Positions 1 to 6,775 of a stretch of DNA of 8,050 nt are shown here, in pieces (position 1 is the stretch's first letter; the number at the start of each line of letters is the position of its first letter). The stretch is from Acidobacteriaceae bacterium (GTDB lineage: Bacteria; Acidobacteriota; Terriglobia; Terriglobales; Acidobacteriaceae): NCBI GenBank assembly GCA_003135495.1, contig PLBX01000432.1, positions 1 through 8,050 on the forward strand. The letters run 5' to 3'. The translations under genes and the position numbers were made by a program. Below the pieces are notes generated by a model. The model searched no databases and was not told the DNA's origin. It saw only the letters and a program-made list of their open reading frames with translations.

Positions 1-872
1 GCGGTGCGGTGCCGCGTGCGCGAAGGATGACGTTTCGTAGTTGCCGTCATATCTTCCATCCGGTCATAAATAATTTTTACCGGACGTTCTGACTTCATCG
101 CCAGCAGCGCCGCATGCGCCGCAATCATCGACGGATAATCTTCCTTGCCGCCGAAAGCCCCGCCCGTCTCCATTTGCACGATGCGAACCTTGTCCTCGGG
201 CAGGCTGCATAACGCCATGAGCGCCTTGTGAACGTAATAAGGACACTGCAGCGAACCCCACACCGTGATGCCATGCTCGCGATCGAACGTGGCGATCATG
301 CCGTTGTTTTCGATGTAAAGCTGCTCCTGCGCGCCCGTTCTGTACTCGCCTTCGACGATGTAATCGGCTTTAGCCCAAACGCCATCCACATCGCCTTTGT
401 TTATCAAAAATGTTTTAAAAATATTGTCCGCTCCCCAGATAACCTGGGATTTCTCTTCGCTCTCTTCAATAGTGAAAATAGCCGGCAAGGGTTCGTACTC
501 GATGGCAACAGCGCTGATCGCCTTGCGCAGCAGATTCGGATTCTCATGCGCCAGCAGTAGAATCGGCTCTTCGGAATGGTTGACTCTTCCATCCGCCAGG
601 CAGGGCTGATCGTCCCCGATGAGAGCGATGCAATTCTTGCCCGCTATATCGCGCGCGGTAACGATGGCAAATTCGGTCCAGTCGATACTTGGGTCAAATG
701 AGATTTTTTTGATTACCCCGCGTGGAATTTGACTGCGAACGGTCGCGCCATAAATTAGTCCGGGCAAAGTCATATCATCGACGTATCGCGCTGCGCCCGT
801 AACTTTGTCGTGCCCTTCTTTGCGCGGAACCGACTTTCCAACCGACTTTTGAACGACCGTCTCTTGGCTCAT
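1..872 (-). CDS. xdhA: Xanthine dehydrogenase, molybdopterin-binding subunit (N-terminal part, cut by window edge)
   Basis: The large catalytic subunit of a molybdenum hydroxylase, likely oxidising hypoxanthine and xanthine to urate in the cytoplasm. The frame is open for 290 codons from ATG 870-872 to the left edge, so roughly the last three fifths of a usual subunit of about 700-780 residues is missing. The N terminus has the family opening RKEGHDKVTGAARYVDD (17-33). GAQEQLYIEN (180-189) matches the Gln-bearing cofactor motif GGQEHFYLE, and GGAFGGKE (237-244) matches the Moco/substrate loop. Its final Glu corresponds to bovine Glu802, which contacts the purine; this favours a purine substrate over CO or aldehydes. 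TKRHPSRTR (279-287) corresponds to the bovine GGRHPF segment. The gene starts 37 bases after the allantoinase stop, with AGGCGGGA upstream as a weak ribosome site, so the two are probably one operon. FAD and iron-sulfur subunits are not fused at the N terminus and should be separate genes. Symbol follows E. coli usage. Confidence 0.9.
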   Translation of the reverse strand, partial: MSQETVVQKSVGKSVPRKEGHDKVTGAARYVDDMTLPGLIYGATVRSQIPRGVIKKISFDPSIDWTEFAIVTARDIAGKNCIALIGDDQPCLADGRVNHSEEPILLLAHENPNLLRKAISAVAIEYEPLPAIFTIEESEEKSQVIWGADNIFKTFLINKGDVDGVWAKADYIVEGEYRTGAQEQLYIENNGMIATFDREHGITVWGSLQCPYYVHKALMALCSLPEDKVRIVQMETGGAFGGKEDYPSMIAAHAALLAMKSERPVKIIYDRMEDMTATTKRHPSRTRHRT

Positions 873-909
873 ACAGAATCCCGCCTAGCCCACCGCGTAC
901 TGCCGTTCA

Positions 910-2265
910 CTAACCGCCACTTCCGCCTCTCGCCTCTCCAAAAAATTGCCCATCTCGGAATACCAGTTCTCCCCTCAGATATGTTGCCTTTACCGTGCCG
1001 CGAAGTTTTTTCCCCATGTATGGCGATATGGGATACCGATGATACAGCCGATCTTCCGTGACTGTGAACTCTGTTTCCGGTTCGAAGATAACCAAGTCGG
1101 CGTCGAACCCTTTTGCAATTTCACCCTTGCGAGCGTTGCAGCCTGCGAGTCGAGCTGGCGCTGCGCCCATCCAGCGCGCGATGTCGGTCAAGGTGAATCC
1201 ACGCTTCGAAGCTTCAGTCCACATTACCGGCAGAGCCACTGAAAGACTCGCAATGCCTCCCCATGCGGTACCAAAATTTCCTTCTTCGAGTTTTTTCATT
1301 GCCGGCGGACAAGGCGAATGATCGCTAGCCACGAGATCGATGATCCCATCCCTCAAACCTTGCCACAGCTTTTCACGATTATCCCGCGAGCGAATCGGCG
1401 GTGCGCACTTGCATAACGTCGCACCATCGCCGATCTCTTCGGCGCAAAAATGTAAATAATGTGGACAAGTTTCAACACTAACGGGTAGCCCCTCCTCCCG
1501 AGCCGCTCGCAGCTGAGACAGCGCTTCGCTCGCCGAAAGATGGACTATGTGCAAGCGAAATTTGAACTCGCGGCACAGCGACAACAGCAATCGGATCGCC
1601 GCCAGTTCCGCCTCCGGAGGCCGCGATTGCAGATATGTGGCATACAGGTTCCAGTCAGCGTTTTGAGATTGCAAATCCCGAGTAGCTTTATCCACCGGTC
1701 CGGGAAGTTCGGCATGGACTAGTAGCGGCAAACCAGTTCGCGCTACATGCGGCAACGCAGCGCGTAGTTGCGCTTCCGTGACCATCGTAAAACCGTCAAT
1801 GCCGGGATGCACCAGAAAACACTTGAAGCCCGCCACACCGGCGGATGCCAGAGCTTCAATGTCGCGTTGATTGTCACTGACCACGCCGCCCCAGGCTAAC
1901 CAATCGACCCGGCAACGCTGCTGTGCGGCCTTGCGTTTGCCAGCGAGCGCAGCCACCGTGCTGGTCGCCGGCAAACAGTTGAGCGGCATATCAACCAGCG
2001 TCGTGTAACCGCCAGCCGCCGCCGCCCGAGTCCCCGTCTCAAACCCCTCCCACTCGCTGCGTCCAGGATCATTAATATGCACATGAGAATCGACCAGACC
2101 CGGAAGAATTGCCGCATCACCGAAATCGTGAACCGTAGCGCTCGAAGGTATCTCGTCAACGCCCACAATGCCTTCGATCTTTCCATCGCGCACTAAGACA
2201 GCGCCCGGTCGGACGCCATCCGGACCGACGATTCTGCGGGAAAAAAAAGTTTGCAATCCAAACAT
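910..2265 (-). CDS. allB: Allantoinase
   Basis: Cytoplasmic amidohydrolase that hydrolyses allantoin to allantoate in the ureide branch of purine breakdown. The protein has 451 residues, the usual length for the family. Residues 59-75 carry the metal pair His61/His63 in DSHVHINDPGR followed by EWEGF, the hallmark separating allantoinases from dihydroorotases and hydantoinases. Further metal-site elements are Lys148 in GFKCF (probable carboxylated bridging lysine), His184 in VHAE, His242 in VHLS and Asp315 in ASDHSPC. A composite beta domain is formed by residues 1-55 and about 385-440. The start at 2265 has only a weak ribosome site (GGCGAGA, about 9 bases upstream); no better in-frame start fits the N-terminal strand FGLQTFFSRRIV. 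It is the first visible gene of a minus-strand operon with the xanthine dehydrogenase subunit and is divergent from guanine deaminase. The genes converting urate to allantoin are not in the window. Confidence 0.95.
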   Translation of the reverse strand: MFGLQTFFSRRIVGPDGVRPGAVLVRDGKIEGIVGVDEIPSSATVHDFGDAAILPGLVDSHVHINDPGRSEWEGFETGTRAAAAGGYTTLVDMPLNCLPATSTVAALAGKRKAAQQRCRVDWLAWGGVVSDNQRDIEALASAGVAGFKCFLVHPGIDGFTMVTEAQLRAALPHVARTGLPLLVHAELPGPVDKATRDLQSQNADWNLYATYLQSRPPEAELAAIRLLLSLCREFKFRLHIVHLSASEALSQLRAAREEGLPVSVETCPHYLHFCAEEIGDGATLCKCAPPIRSRDNREKLWQGLRDGIIDLVASDHSPCPPAMKKLEEGNFGTAWGGIASLSVALPVMWTEASKRGFTLTDIARWMGAAPARLAGCNARKGEIAKGFDADLVIFEPETEFTVTEDRLYHRYPISPYMGKKLRGTVKATYLRGELVFRDGQFFGEARGGSGG

Positions 2266-2429
2266 TCGTTAGATCTCGCCGAGAGTTTCTCCGCCAGGCC
2301 CCGAGCCTATCGCGCCCTGCCCGCTTTTTCAACCTTTCGGCAACCAGCAAATCAACAATGCGCGCGCCCTATCCCTGATCAAAACTTTGCGTACTCTTTA
2401 CCTCCACTTTAATGCTGCTCGAATGGAGC

Positions 2430-2449
2430 GACGGGCGTCCTCGCCCGTC
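2430..2449. repeat. GC-rich hairpin repeat, TCCT loop
   Basis: GACGGGCG (2430-2437) and CGCCCGTC (2442-2449) form a perfect 8-bp stem around TCCT. The upstream flank ATGGAGC resembles the GTGGCGC leader of the other hairpin repeats in this window. No T-run follows on either strand, so it is unlikely to be an ordinary intrinsic terminator. I recall similar elements as dispersed intergenic repeats in acidobacterial genomes, but copy number cannot be judged here. Confidence 0.65.
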
Positions 2450-2485
2450 ACTGCCCAGACCCCTGCCGTGAGACATATACTTCAA

Positions 2486-2520
2486 CAGAGTCACCCGCTT
2501 TTATTTGCGGACTTACTCTG
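2486..2520. promoter_or_regulatory. Imperfect inverted repeat upstream of guaD
   Basis: CAGAGT (2486-2491) pairs with ACTCTG (2515-2520), and inside it CCGC (2495-2498) pairs with GCGG (2507-2510) around an AT-rich centre TTTTATTT. The element lies 52 bases before the guaD start in the divergent spacer. It could be an operator for a dimeric regulator or a leader RNA hairpin. No regulator gene lies next to it, so the function is inference. Confidence 0.35.
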
Positions 2521-2572
2521 ACTTGCACTGAAAGAAATTGAACAGAATAGCGAAATAGTGAATAGCGATTAA

Positions 2573-3064
2573 ATGACGAAGCCACACAACAGTCACACGC
2601 AAGAAGCCTTCATGGCACGAGCCATCGAACTCTCCCTCGACAACGTTCGCTCCGGCCGCGGAGGTCCATTTGGCTGCGTCATTGTGAAAGACGGTGAGAT
2701 CGTTGCCTCGGGCGTCAATCGAGTCACCGCCACTAATGACCCCACCGCTCACGCGGAAGTTGTGGCGATCCGCGAAGCCTGCCAGAAGCTTCGCTGCTTC
2801 GATCTTACCGGTTGCGACGTCTATACTTCCTGCGAACCATGTCCCATGTGCCTGGGCGCAATCTACTGGGCTCGAATCGGCAAAATCTATTTCGGCAATG
2901 TCGCCGCCGACGCTGCGAAAATCGGATTTGACGATTCCGCCATCTATGCAGAAATAACGATGCCACACGCGCAACGAGAGATTCCCATGATTCAAATGAT
3001 GCGTGAAGACGCCCTGGCTGCATTTAAGGAATGGGAAAAGAATCCAGGCAAGATTCTTTACTGA
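2573..3064 (+). CDS. guaD: Guanine deaminase (cytidine-deaminase fold)
   Basis: Zinc hydrolase converting guanine to xanthine plus ammonia in the cytoplasm; it feeds xanthine dehydrogenase. The 163 residues carry the CDA-fold signatures: His60 (zinc ligand) and catalytic Glu62 in PTAHAEV, and Cys90/Cys93 (zinc ligands) in CEPCPMC. From memory, GGPFG(C/A)VIVKDG, NDPTAHAEV, YTSCEPCPMCLGAIYWAR and GFDDS(A/F)IY match Bacillus subtilis GuaD nearly residue for residue. As in that enzyme, the chain ends in Tyr, which in the domain-swapped dimer reaches the partner's active site. This separates it from tRNA adenosine deaminase TadA. The start at 2573 gives an N terminus 7 residues longer than the Bacillus protein; no clear Shine-Dalgarno precedes it. 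It is divergent from the allB-xdh operon, which carries out later steps of the same pathway, and lies 92 bases before a membrane fusion protein gene on the same strand. Confidence 0.93.
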   Translation: MTKPHNSHTQEAFMARAIELSLDNVRSGRGGPFGCVIVKDGEIVASGVNRVTATNDPTAHAEVVAIREACQKLRCFDLTGCDVYTSCEPCPMCLGAIYWARIGKIYFGNVAADAAKIGFDDSAIYAEITMPHAQREIPMIQMMREDALAAFKEWEKNPGKILY

Positions 3065-3156
3065 CGCGCTTATATACTAAAGCCGAATCAGCGGATCTCG
3101 TCTTAGCGAGCGATATCTCCGGCCCCATGGATTAACAATTGGAGACGTTCTAAATC
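3065..3156 (+). promoter_or_regulatory. Leader of the MFP/ABC operon, candidate -10 and RBS
   Basis: The 92-base gap after guaD contains TATACT (3073-3078), a reasonable -10 box without a convincing -35, and GGAG (3141-3144), 12 bases before the ATG, a somewhat distant Shine-Dalgarno. The MFP/ABC pair may have its own promoter here or be read through from guaD; no terminator hairpin with a T-run is visible between them. Confidence 0.25.
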
Positions 3157-4542
3157 ATGCCCGTGGACAGCGGACCAACCGATACCAAACACGAAGACCT
3201 CCGAAGTCTTCGCATCGACCGCTCCTTGCGCGATGGAGGAGAACCATCTGGCTGGTCGCGACGCGTGATCCTCGGCGGAATCTCACTGGTTGGGCTTCTT
3301 GGCATATTCGCGCTGGCGTATCGCGGACTATCTTCCGCGACCCCGGAAGTCGAAGTAGTCCGAGCCGCAGCCCAGGGCAATGACATCGCCGGCAGCACCG
3401 TACTTTCGGCGAGCGGCTACATTGTCGCGCATCACAAAATTAGCGTGAATTCGAAGGTCACCGGCCGCGTGGCATGGATCGGCGTAGAAAAAGGCGACAA
3501 AGTAAAAGAAGGCCAAATTCTGGTGCGACTCGAAAATCAGGAATTCCGCGCCCAGTACGAACAGGCCCGCGGAGCAGTCGACAGCGCCAAAGCGCGACTG
3601 CTCCAATCTGAACACGGATCCCGTCCCGAGGAGATTCAACAAGCCGACCATAATCTCTCCGAGGCGCGGGCCACAGCAATGAATGACAAAATCAATCTTG
3701 ACCGGGCGCGCGACCTTTTTGCCCAGGGAGTAGTTTCCAAACAAAGCATGGATGATGCGAGCGCCAAGTACGACGCCTCGCAACAGCGAATGAATTCGCT
3801 GGAGCAATCTTTTCAGTTGACGAAACTTGGCCCGCGCTCCGAGGAAGTTCTGCGCGCTCGCGGCGACTTGCTGCAAGCCGAAGGGCAGATGGCCTATGCC
3901 AAGGCTCAACTCGATGCGACCGTGATTCGAGCTCCCGTCAGCGGCACGATTCTGGAGCGCACCGCAGAAAAAGGTGAACTCGTGACCGCGCAATTCGCCA
4001 GCGGTGCCGAAGGCGGCCCGCGCGGATCCGTCGTCGCCCTCGCAGATCTCAACGACATTCAAGTAGAGCTTGATATCGCGCAAGACGACTTCGCAAAACT
4101 TTCTCCGAAGCAGGAGGGCATCGTAACTCTCGATGCATTCAAAGATCGCTCTTACAAGGGCGAGATCGCTGAAATGTCGCCCGAAGCCAACCGGCAAAAA
4201 GCCACTGTCCAGGTCAAGGTACAAATTCTGCAGCCAGACTCGTACTTGCGACCGGAGATGAATGCAACCGTGCAGTTCAAAGCCAAAGAAATCCCCGCCA
4301 ACAAGAGCGGCAATCAACCAGCTTACGTCTTCGTTCCCACCGCGGCGTTACGCGACAAAGATGGAAAAAAATTTGTGCTCCTGGCTTTCAATGGCAAAGC
4401 CCTTCGCCGCGAAGTTCATATTGAAGGGCAACGCTCCGGTGGTTATATGGTTGACTCGCTGGTAGGTGGAGAAAACGTAATTACATCCGCTCCGGCTGAT
4501 TTACAGGATGGACAAAAGATTCGAATCAAGGGGCAATCGTGA
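3157..4542 (+). CDS. Periplasmic membrane fusion protein (MacA/HlyD-type efflux adaptor)
   Basis: Adaptor subunit of an ABC-type efflux or export system, anchored in the inner membrane and extending into the periplasm. Of 461 residues, about 1-36 are a polar cytoplasmic tail, 37-55 a single membrane helix ([19 protein letters not shown]), 85-128 the first half of the lipoyl-like domain ([20 protein letters not shown]), about 129-255 an alpha-helical coiled-coil hairpin rich in Ala, Gln and Glu, 253-280 the second lipoyl half ([20 protein letters not shown]), 300-376 the beta-barrel, and 387-460 the membrane-proximal domain. Downstream is an ABC ATPase whose start overlaps the stop of this gene, which points to MacAB-like export rather than an RND pump. 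The substrate cannot be read from the sequence. Proximity to guaD and allB is no evidence for purine transport, as the family is very broad. Confidence 0.88.
   Translation: MPVDSGPTDTKHEDLRSLRIDRSLRDGGEPSGWSRRVILGGISLVGLLGIFALAYRGLSSATPEVEVVRAAAQGNDIAGSTVLSASGYIVAHHKISVNSKVTGRVAWIGVEKGDKVKEGQILVRLENQEFRAQYEQARGAVDSAKARLLQSEHGSRPEEIQQADHNLSEARATAMNDKINLDRARDLFAQGVVSKQSMDDASAKYDASQQRMNSLEQSFQLTKLGPRSEEVLRARGDLLQAEGQMAYAKAQLDATVIRAPVSGTILERTAEKGELVTAQFASGAEGGPRGSVVALADLNDIQVELDIAQDDFAKLSPKQEGIVTLDAFKDRSYKGEIAEMSPEANRQKATVQVKVQILQPDSYLRPEMNATVQFKAKEIPANKSGNQPAYVFVPTAALRDKDGKKFVLLAFNGKALRREVHIEGQRSGGYMVDSLVGGENVITSAPADLQDGQKIRIKGQS
4528..4542 (+). promoter_or_regulatory. RBS and GTGA stop/start overlap
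   Basis: AAGGGG (4528-4533) lies five bases before a GTG start (4539-4541) that overlaps the TGA stop (4540-4542) of the membrane fusion protein. This is a typical arrangement for translational coupling. It fixes the otherwise uncertain ATPase start, because no ATG lies in the following low-complexity Thr-rich stretch. Confidence 0.75.
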
Positions 4543-5261
4543 ATACAACAACAACCACAACCGCATCGGCACACCCCACCGCAGGCAGCAGAGTTGTCCA
4601 GGCTCGCGGAGTAAGCAAGATTTTCAAACGCGACGCCTTCGAAGTAACCGCGCTCGATAACGTATCGATCGACATCGCAAGTGGAGAATTTCTGGCGCTG
4701 ATGGGTCCTTCAGGCTCTGGTAAAACGACGCTCCTCAATATGATCGCCGCCATTGACCGCCCAACATCTGGCGAACTTCTTGTGATGGACGAAAATATTT
4801 TCCGCCTCAATGATTCGCAGTCCGCACGGTGGCGTAACACCCACGTCGGCTACGTTTTTCAGACCTTCAATCTGATCCCGGTGTTGACCGCATTCGAAAA
4901 TGTCGAGTTGCCGTTATTGCTCACAAAAATGACGTCGCAGCAGCGCCGCGATCACGTGATGACCGCCCTCAAACTGGTCGGCCTCGAAGACCGCGTCCAC
5001 CACTTGCCGAAGCAGCTTTCCGGGGGACAGGAGCAACGCGTGGCGATCGCGCGCGCCATCGTTAGCGACCCCACGTTGATTCTGGCCGACGAGCCTACCG
5101 GCGATCTTGATAGCAATTCGGCAACTGAAATCCTGGAAATCCTGAAGCGGCTGAATGAAAGTTTTAGTAAGACAATCGTGATGGTGACCCACGATCCTCA
5201 CGCCGCCAGTTACGCCCACGTCACGCGCCATTTAGAAAAAGGCCGCCTGCTCGCCGCGTAA
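4539..5261 (+). CDS. ABC transporter ATP-binding protein (MacB/LolD/FtsE family)
   Basis: Cytoplasmic ATPase of an ABC exporter or lipoprotein-release type system. The 240-residue protein contains Walker A GPSGSGKT (56-63), Q-loop Gln108 in [11 protein letters not shown], signature LSGGQ (160-164, followed by EQR instead of the common QQR), Walker [13 protein letters not shown] (180-191) and H-loop His218 in VTHDP. The [20 protein letters not shown] segment and the [10 protein letters not shown] sequence are typical of the MacB/LolD/FtsE group, whose partners are FtsX-like permeases. GTG start with a strong AAGGGG site, coupled to the upstream adaptor. Residues 1-17 are a Thr-rich tail without a known role. 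No permease gene follows: the next 129 bases are repeats and then a gene on the opposite strand. The permease must be encoded elsewhere or has been lost. Confidence 0.93.
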   Translation: MNTTTTTTASAHPTAGSRVVQARGVSKIFKRDAFEVTALDNVSIDIASGEFLALMGPSGSGKTTLLNMIAAIDRPTSGELLVMDENIFRLNDSQSARWRNTHVGYVFQTFNLIPVLTAFENVELPLLLTKMTSQQRRDHVMTALKLVGLEDRVHHLPKQLSGGQEQRVAIARAIVSDPTLILADEPTGDLDSNSATEILEILKRLNESFSKTIVMVTHDPHAASYAHVTRHLEKGRLLAA

Positions 5262-5274
5262 CCGGTTTTCAGTC

Positions 5275-5320
5275 GTTTGCTTTTGGGTGGCGCAAGTATT
5301 GTTTGCTTTTGGGTGGCGCA
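5275..5320 (+). repeat. Direct repeat, two 20-bp copies
   Basis: GTTTGCTTTTGGGTGGCGCA occurs perfectly at 5275-5294 and 5301-5320, spaced by AGTATT, immediately after the ABC ATPase gene. The second copy runs straight into a hairpin (5317-5336); the first does not. GGTGGCGC at the end of each copy matches the leader of the hairpin repeats at 6033 and 7759, suggesting a partial duplication of one element. Confidence 0.75.
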
Positions 5321-5384
5321 GCGGTTCACCGCTGCGAAACTCCGCTCATCCGCTGACGGCTTTAGCCGCCGAGGTAACCGCTGC
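5317..5384. repeat. Hairpin with alternative distal pairing partner
   Basis: CGCAGCGG (5317-5324) and CCGCTGCG (5329-5336) form an 8-bp stem around TTCA. The same left arm, GCAGCGGTT (5318-5326), is also perfectly complementary to AACCGCTGC (5376-5384), which would enclose a small CGGC-TTTA-GCCG hairpin (5357-5368). The element fills the gap between the convergent ABC ATPase and winged-helix genes and ends seven bases before the latter's stop. It may act at the 3' ends of both transcripts, but there is no T-run to call an intrinsic terminator. Confidence 0.55.
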
Positions 5385-5390
5385 AAGAAT

Positions 5391-5900
5391 TCAAACGGTC
5401 GCCCCGCGAGAAGCAACTGACTCTGACTCACTAATCCACTCCCATACCCTCCGGCCGCGCTCATTGCTAAGGCTCCGAACCTCGCCATAACTCACCAAAC
5501 GATTTAAAACAGTTGTAACCGATGCGAGTGGGTCTTTGTGCCGCAACATAATCTCCGGCGCTTGCCGCTCAAGTTGCATACAAACCTCGCGCGCTCCCAC
5601 CGGTCGATGGATTCCCATCAGAACTCTGCGGCATGCTTTGGTAAAGCCCGACTGGCGCCCATTTGGCTTGCGGCCCATTAATTCCAGCAAGTCATCGCCC
5701 AGCACGGAATCACCAAAAAGATCTGCCAGTCCGGCAATGGTCTGCTTCAGCGTGCCGATGCGCTTCATGATCTCCGAGCGTTGTACGAGCAATTGGAGAA
5801 GTTCTTCGTGCGCAGCCTTCACCACCTGTTGCGCCGAAATACTATTCTCTTGAACCCCAATCACGTGCAAGCCATCGCCGCTATTCTTCCCAACTTCCAT
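5391..5900 (-). CDS. Hypothetical coiled-coil and winged-helix protein
   Basis: I cannot assign a named family. The 169 residues split into a polar N terminus (1-22), an amphipathic helix likely to form a coiled coil (about 23-60, SAQQVVKAAHEELLQLLVQR then IMKRIGTLKQTIAGL), a linker (61-85), and a compact domain at about 86-155. That domain reads like a winged helix: a first helix GFTKACRRVL, RPVGAREVCMQLER as the second, a recognition-type helix PLASVTTVLNRLVSYGEV, and a wing ending in GRRVWEW. The pattern resembles the HARE-HTH domain, and I recall similar multi-copy proteins in Acidobacteria. A DNA-binding or chromatin-type role is inference. The ATG at 5900 has a good GGAG Shine-Dalgarno seven bases upstream. 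The gene stands alone, convergent with the ABC ATPase. Confidence 0.75.
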   Translation of the reverse strand: MEVGKNSGDGLHVIGVQENSISAQQVVKAAHEELLQLLVQRSEIMKRIGTLKQTIAGLADLFGDSVLGDDLLELMGRKPNGRQSGFTKACRRVLMGIHRPVGAREVCMQLERQAPEIMLRHKDPLASVTTVLNRLVSYGEVRSLSNERGRRVWEWISESESVASRGATV

Positions 5901-5942
5901 GGTGCCTCTCCAGAGCTGACAGTAAAACTCTCGTCCGTTAAG

Positions 5943-5968
5943 TACGAAAAAAAAGCCCCCAAAGTTCC
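5943..5968 (-). promoter_or_regulatory. Candidate ECF-type promoter of the winged-helix gene
   Basis: On the minus strand, GGAAC (5968-5964) is followed after 17 bases, including a run of eight T, by CGTA (5946-5943). This resembles the GGAAC/CGT layout of ECF sigma-factor promoters and would place transcription start about 35-40 bases before the ATG at 5900. Short degenerate motifs like this occur by chance, so the call is tentative. Confidence 0.22.
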
Positions 5969-6032
5969 ACTCAGAGGTTTTGTTATGAGTTGGACTTGTC
6001 CGCCGCAGAAAGGTTATCCAAGAAAAAGAGTA

Positions 6033-6067
6033 CGTGTGGCGCGGACACTCCGTCCGCGGCCGTTAGC
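6033..6067. repeat. GTGGCGC-leader hairpin repeat, copy 1
   Basis: This 35-base element is nearly identical to 7759-7794. The first 19 bases (CGTGTGGCGCGGACACTCC) are the same; the rest differs by one missing T and two substitutions, and both copies end in TTAGC. It forms a 7-bp stem, CGCGGAC (6040-6046) with GTCCGCG (6052-6058). It sits between the winged-helix and PPOX genes, which are both on the minus strand. The 244-base gap 5901-6144 holds nothing else convincing apart from a weak CCCTG/CAGGG hairpin at 6086-6104. Confidence 0.8.
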
Positions 6068-6144
6068 AGCATTCTAGAACTGCGCCCCTGGGTAGCATTC
6101 AGGGCCATGCACAAACAAGAGTGCCCGCGGCCCAGAATCTGCAA

Positions 6145-6546
6145 CTAGCCCATCACAGTCGTATGCTCCGGCCGGATCTTGTAAAGCACCCGCACTTCTC
6201 CCGGCTGCGAGTATGGGTATTTATCGACTCCCATGTATTTCTTAGCCATCTTGTTGATGTGCTCGTCGGCGCCCTCCTCTGTAATCTCAACCACCGTGCC
6301 GCGAATCTCCAGATAGCGGTACGGATTGTCTGGATCGACAATGGCCAGCGCCACCCGCGGGTCTCGGCGCACATTGCGGTCTTTCTGCCGTCCGCGGGCC
6401 GAGTTGAAAATAACGTGTTGGCCGTCGAAGTCGCACCACACCGGCGTCACCTGCGGGCGTCCATCAGGCATCAGCGTCCCCAGGCTGGCGAACGCGCGCT
6501 TCTGAAAGAGATCTGCGTATTTTTCTGGAATAACCGTAGTGGCCAT
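6145..6546 (-). CDS. PPOX-class flavin/F420-binding oxidoreductase (pyridoxamine 5'-phosphate oxidase fold)
   Basis: Small cytoplasmic split-barrel protein of 133 residues, the usual length for the single-domain Rv1155-like group. Recognisable segments are the strand pair TLMPDGRPQVTPVW (24-37), the cofactor-phosphate segment GRQKDRNVRRDPRVAL (52-67), DPDNPYRYLEIRGTVVEI (71-88) and YMGVDKYPY (104-112). In this group the GR-KDRN-RRDPRVAL and DP-NPYRY-E-RG motifs usually go with F420-dependent reductases, but related proteins use FMN or bind heme, so cofactor and substrate are left open. The ATG at 6546 is supported by AGGAGA (6561-6556) nine bases upstream. It is divergent from the SAM hydrolase gene, with no other partner visible. 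Confidence 0.88.
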   Translation of the reverse strand: MATTVIPEKYADLFQKRAFASLGTLMPDGRPQVTPVWCDFDGQHVIFNSARGRQKDRNVRRDPRVALAIVDPDNPYRYLEIRGTVVEITEEGADEHINKMAKKYMGVDKYPYSQPGEVRVLYKIRPEHTTVMG

Positions 6547-6605
6547 CGCTTGCTGTCTCCTATATATGATTTATTGCCGCTGTGCTTCAGATCGTCATCG
6601 ATCGG

Positions 6606-6635
6606 ATTGCGAATCATTGCAATCATTGCGAAATC
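6606..6635. promoter_or_regulatory. Three tandem ATTGC(G)AA(A)TC units
   Basis: ATTGCGAATC (6606-6615), ATTGCAATC (6616-6624) and ATTGCGAAATC (6625-6635) lie head to tail in the spacer between the divergent PPOX and SAM hydrolase genes; a further GATTGC follows at 6640-6645. The roughly 10-bp period matches one DNA helical turn, and GCAAT-C-ATTGC (6619-6629) is a perfect dyad. This suits cooperative binding of a regulator. Nearby TATAAT (minus, 6657-6652) and TATAGA (plus, 6654-6659) could be -10 boxes but lack good -35 partners. Confidence 0.35.
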
Positions 6636-6745
6636 AAAGATTGCCCAACCGATTATAGATGCCGAAGGCGCTAGGTGGCGCAACGCCATTTCCATTTTTC
6701 TTTTTGATGTCCTGTAGACTGGTAGTCTTTTCGGAGCATTCTTCG

Positions 6746-6775
6746 CCCATGCAAATCACGCCCATGCAAATCACG
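6746..6775 (+). repeat. Perfect 15-bp tandem duplication
   Basis: CCCATGCAAATCACG occurs twice without a gap (6746-6760, 6761-6775), 28 bases before the preferred start of the SAM hydrolase gene. Because 15 is a multiple of three, it would encode a duplicated PMQIT in the extended frame, so the length alone does not tell leader from coding sequence. Confidence 0.85.

Larger units (their letters stand above)
2266..2572. other. Divergent intergenic region allB/guaD
   Basis: This 307-base spacer must hold the promoters of the allantoinase/xanthine dehydrogenase operon (minus) and of guanine deaminase (plus). I see no credible protein gene in it. It contains a GC-rich hairpin repeat (2430-2449), an imperfect inverted repeat (2486-2520), and a TATACT hexamer (2476-2481) that would suit a plus-strand -10 box but has no good -35 partner. 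Close to the guaD start, GAATAGCGA occurs twice (2545-2553 and 2560-2568). I found no match to the conserved core of the purine riboswitch. Confidence 0.6.

Noticed and set aside
228..560. Plus-strand open frame of 110 codons
   Set aside because: Antisense to the xanthine dehydrogenase subunit, which reads continuously on the minus strand from 872 to the window edge.
2266..2572. Purine or xanthine riboswitch upstream of guaD or allB
   Set aside because: Looked for because of the pathway, but I see no three-way-junction core or conserved loop motifs; only simple hairpins are present.
2513..2995. Minus-strand open frame of 160 codons
   Set aside because: Antisense shadow of guanine deaminase, whose catalytic motifs are all present on the plus strand.
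2573..3064. tRNA adenosine deaminase TadA
   Set aside because: It shares the CDA fold, but the NDPTAHAEV context, the GFDDSAIY segment and the terminal Tyr match guanine deaminase, and the neighbours are purine degradation genes.
3328..4317. Long open frame of 329 codons on the minus strand
   Set aside because: It lies wholly antisense to the membrane fusion protein gene, which has clear domains. The antisense product is Cys-, His- and Arg-rich without any recognisable domain.
5275..5336. CRISPR array or insertion-sequence end
   Set aside because: Only two direct copies separated by six bases, no spacer series, and no transposase or target-site duplication.
6121..6717. Plus-strand open frame of 198 codons
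   Set aside because: It is antisense to the PPOX gene, which has family motifs and a good ribosome site; the plus-strand product has no domain I recognise.
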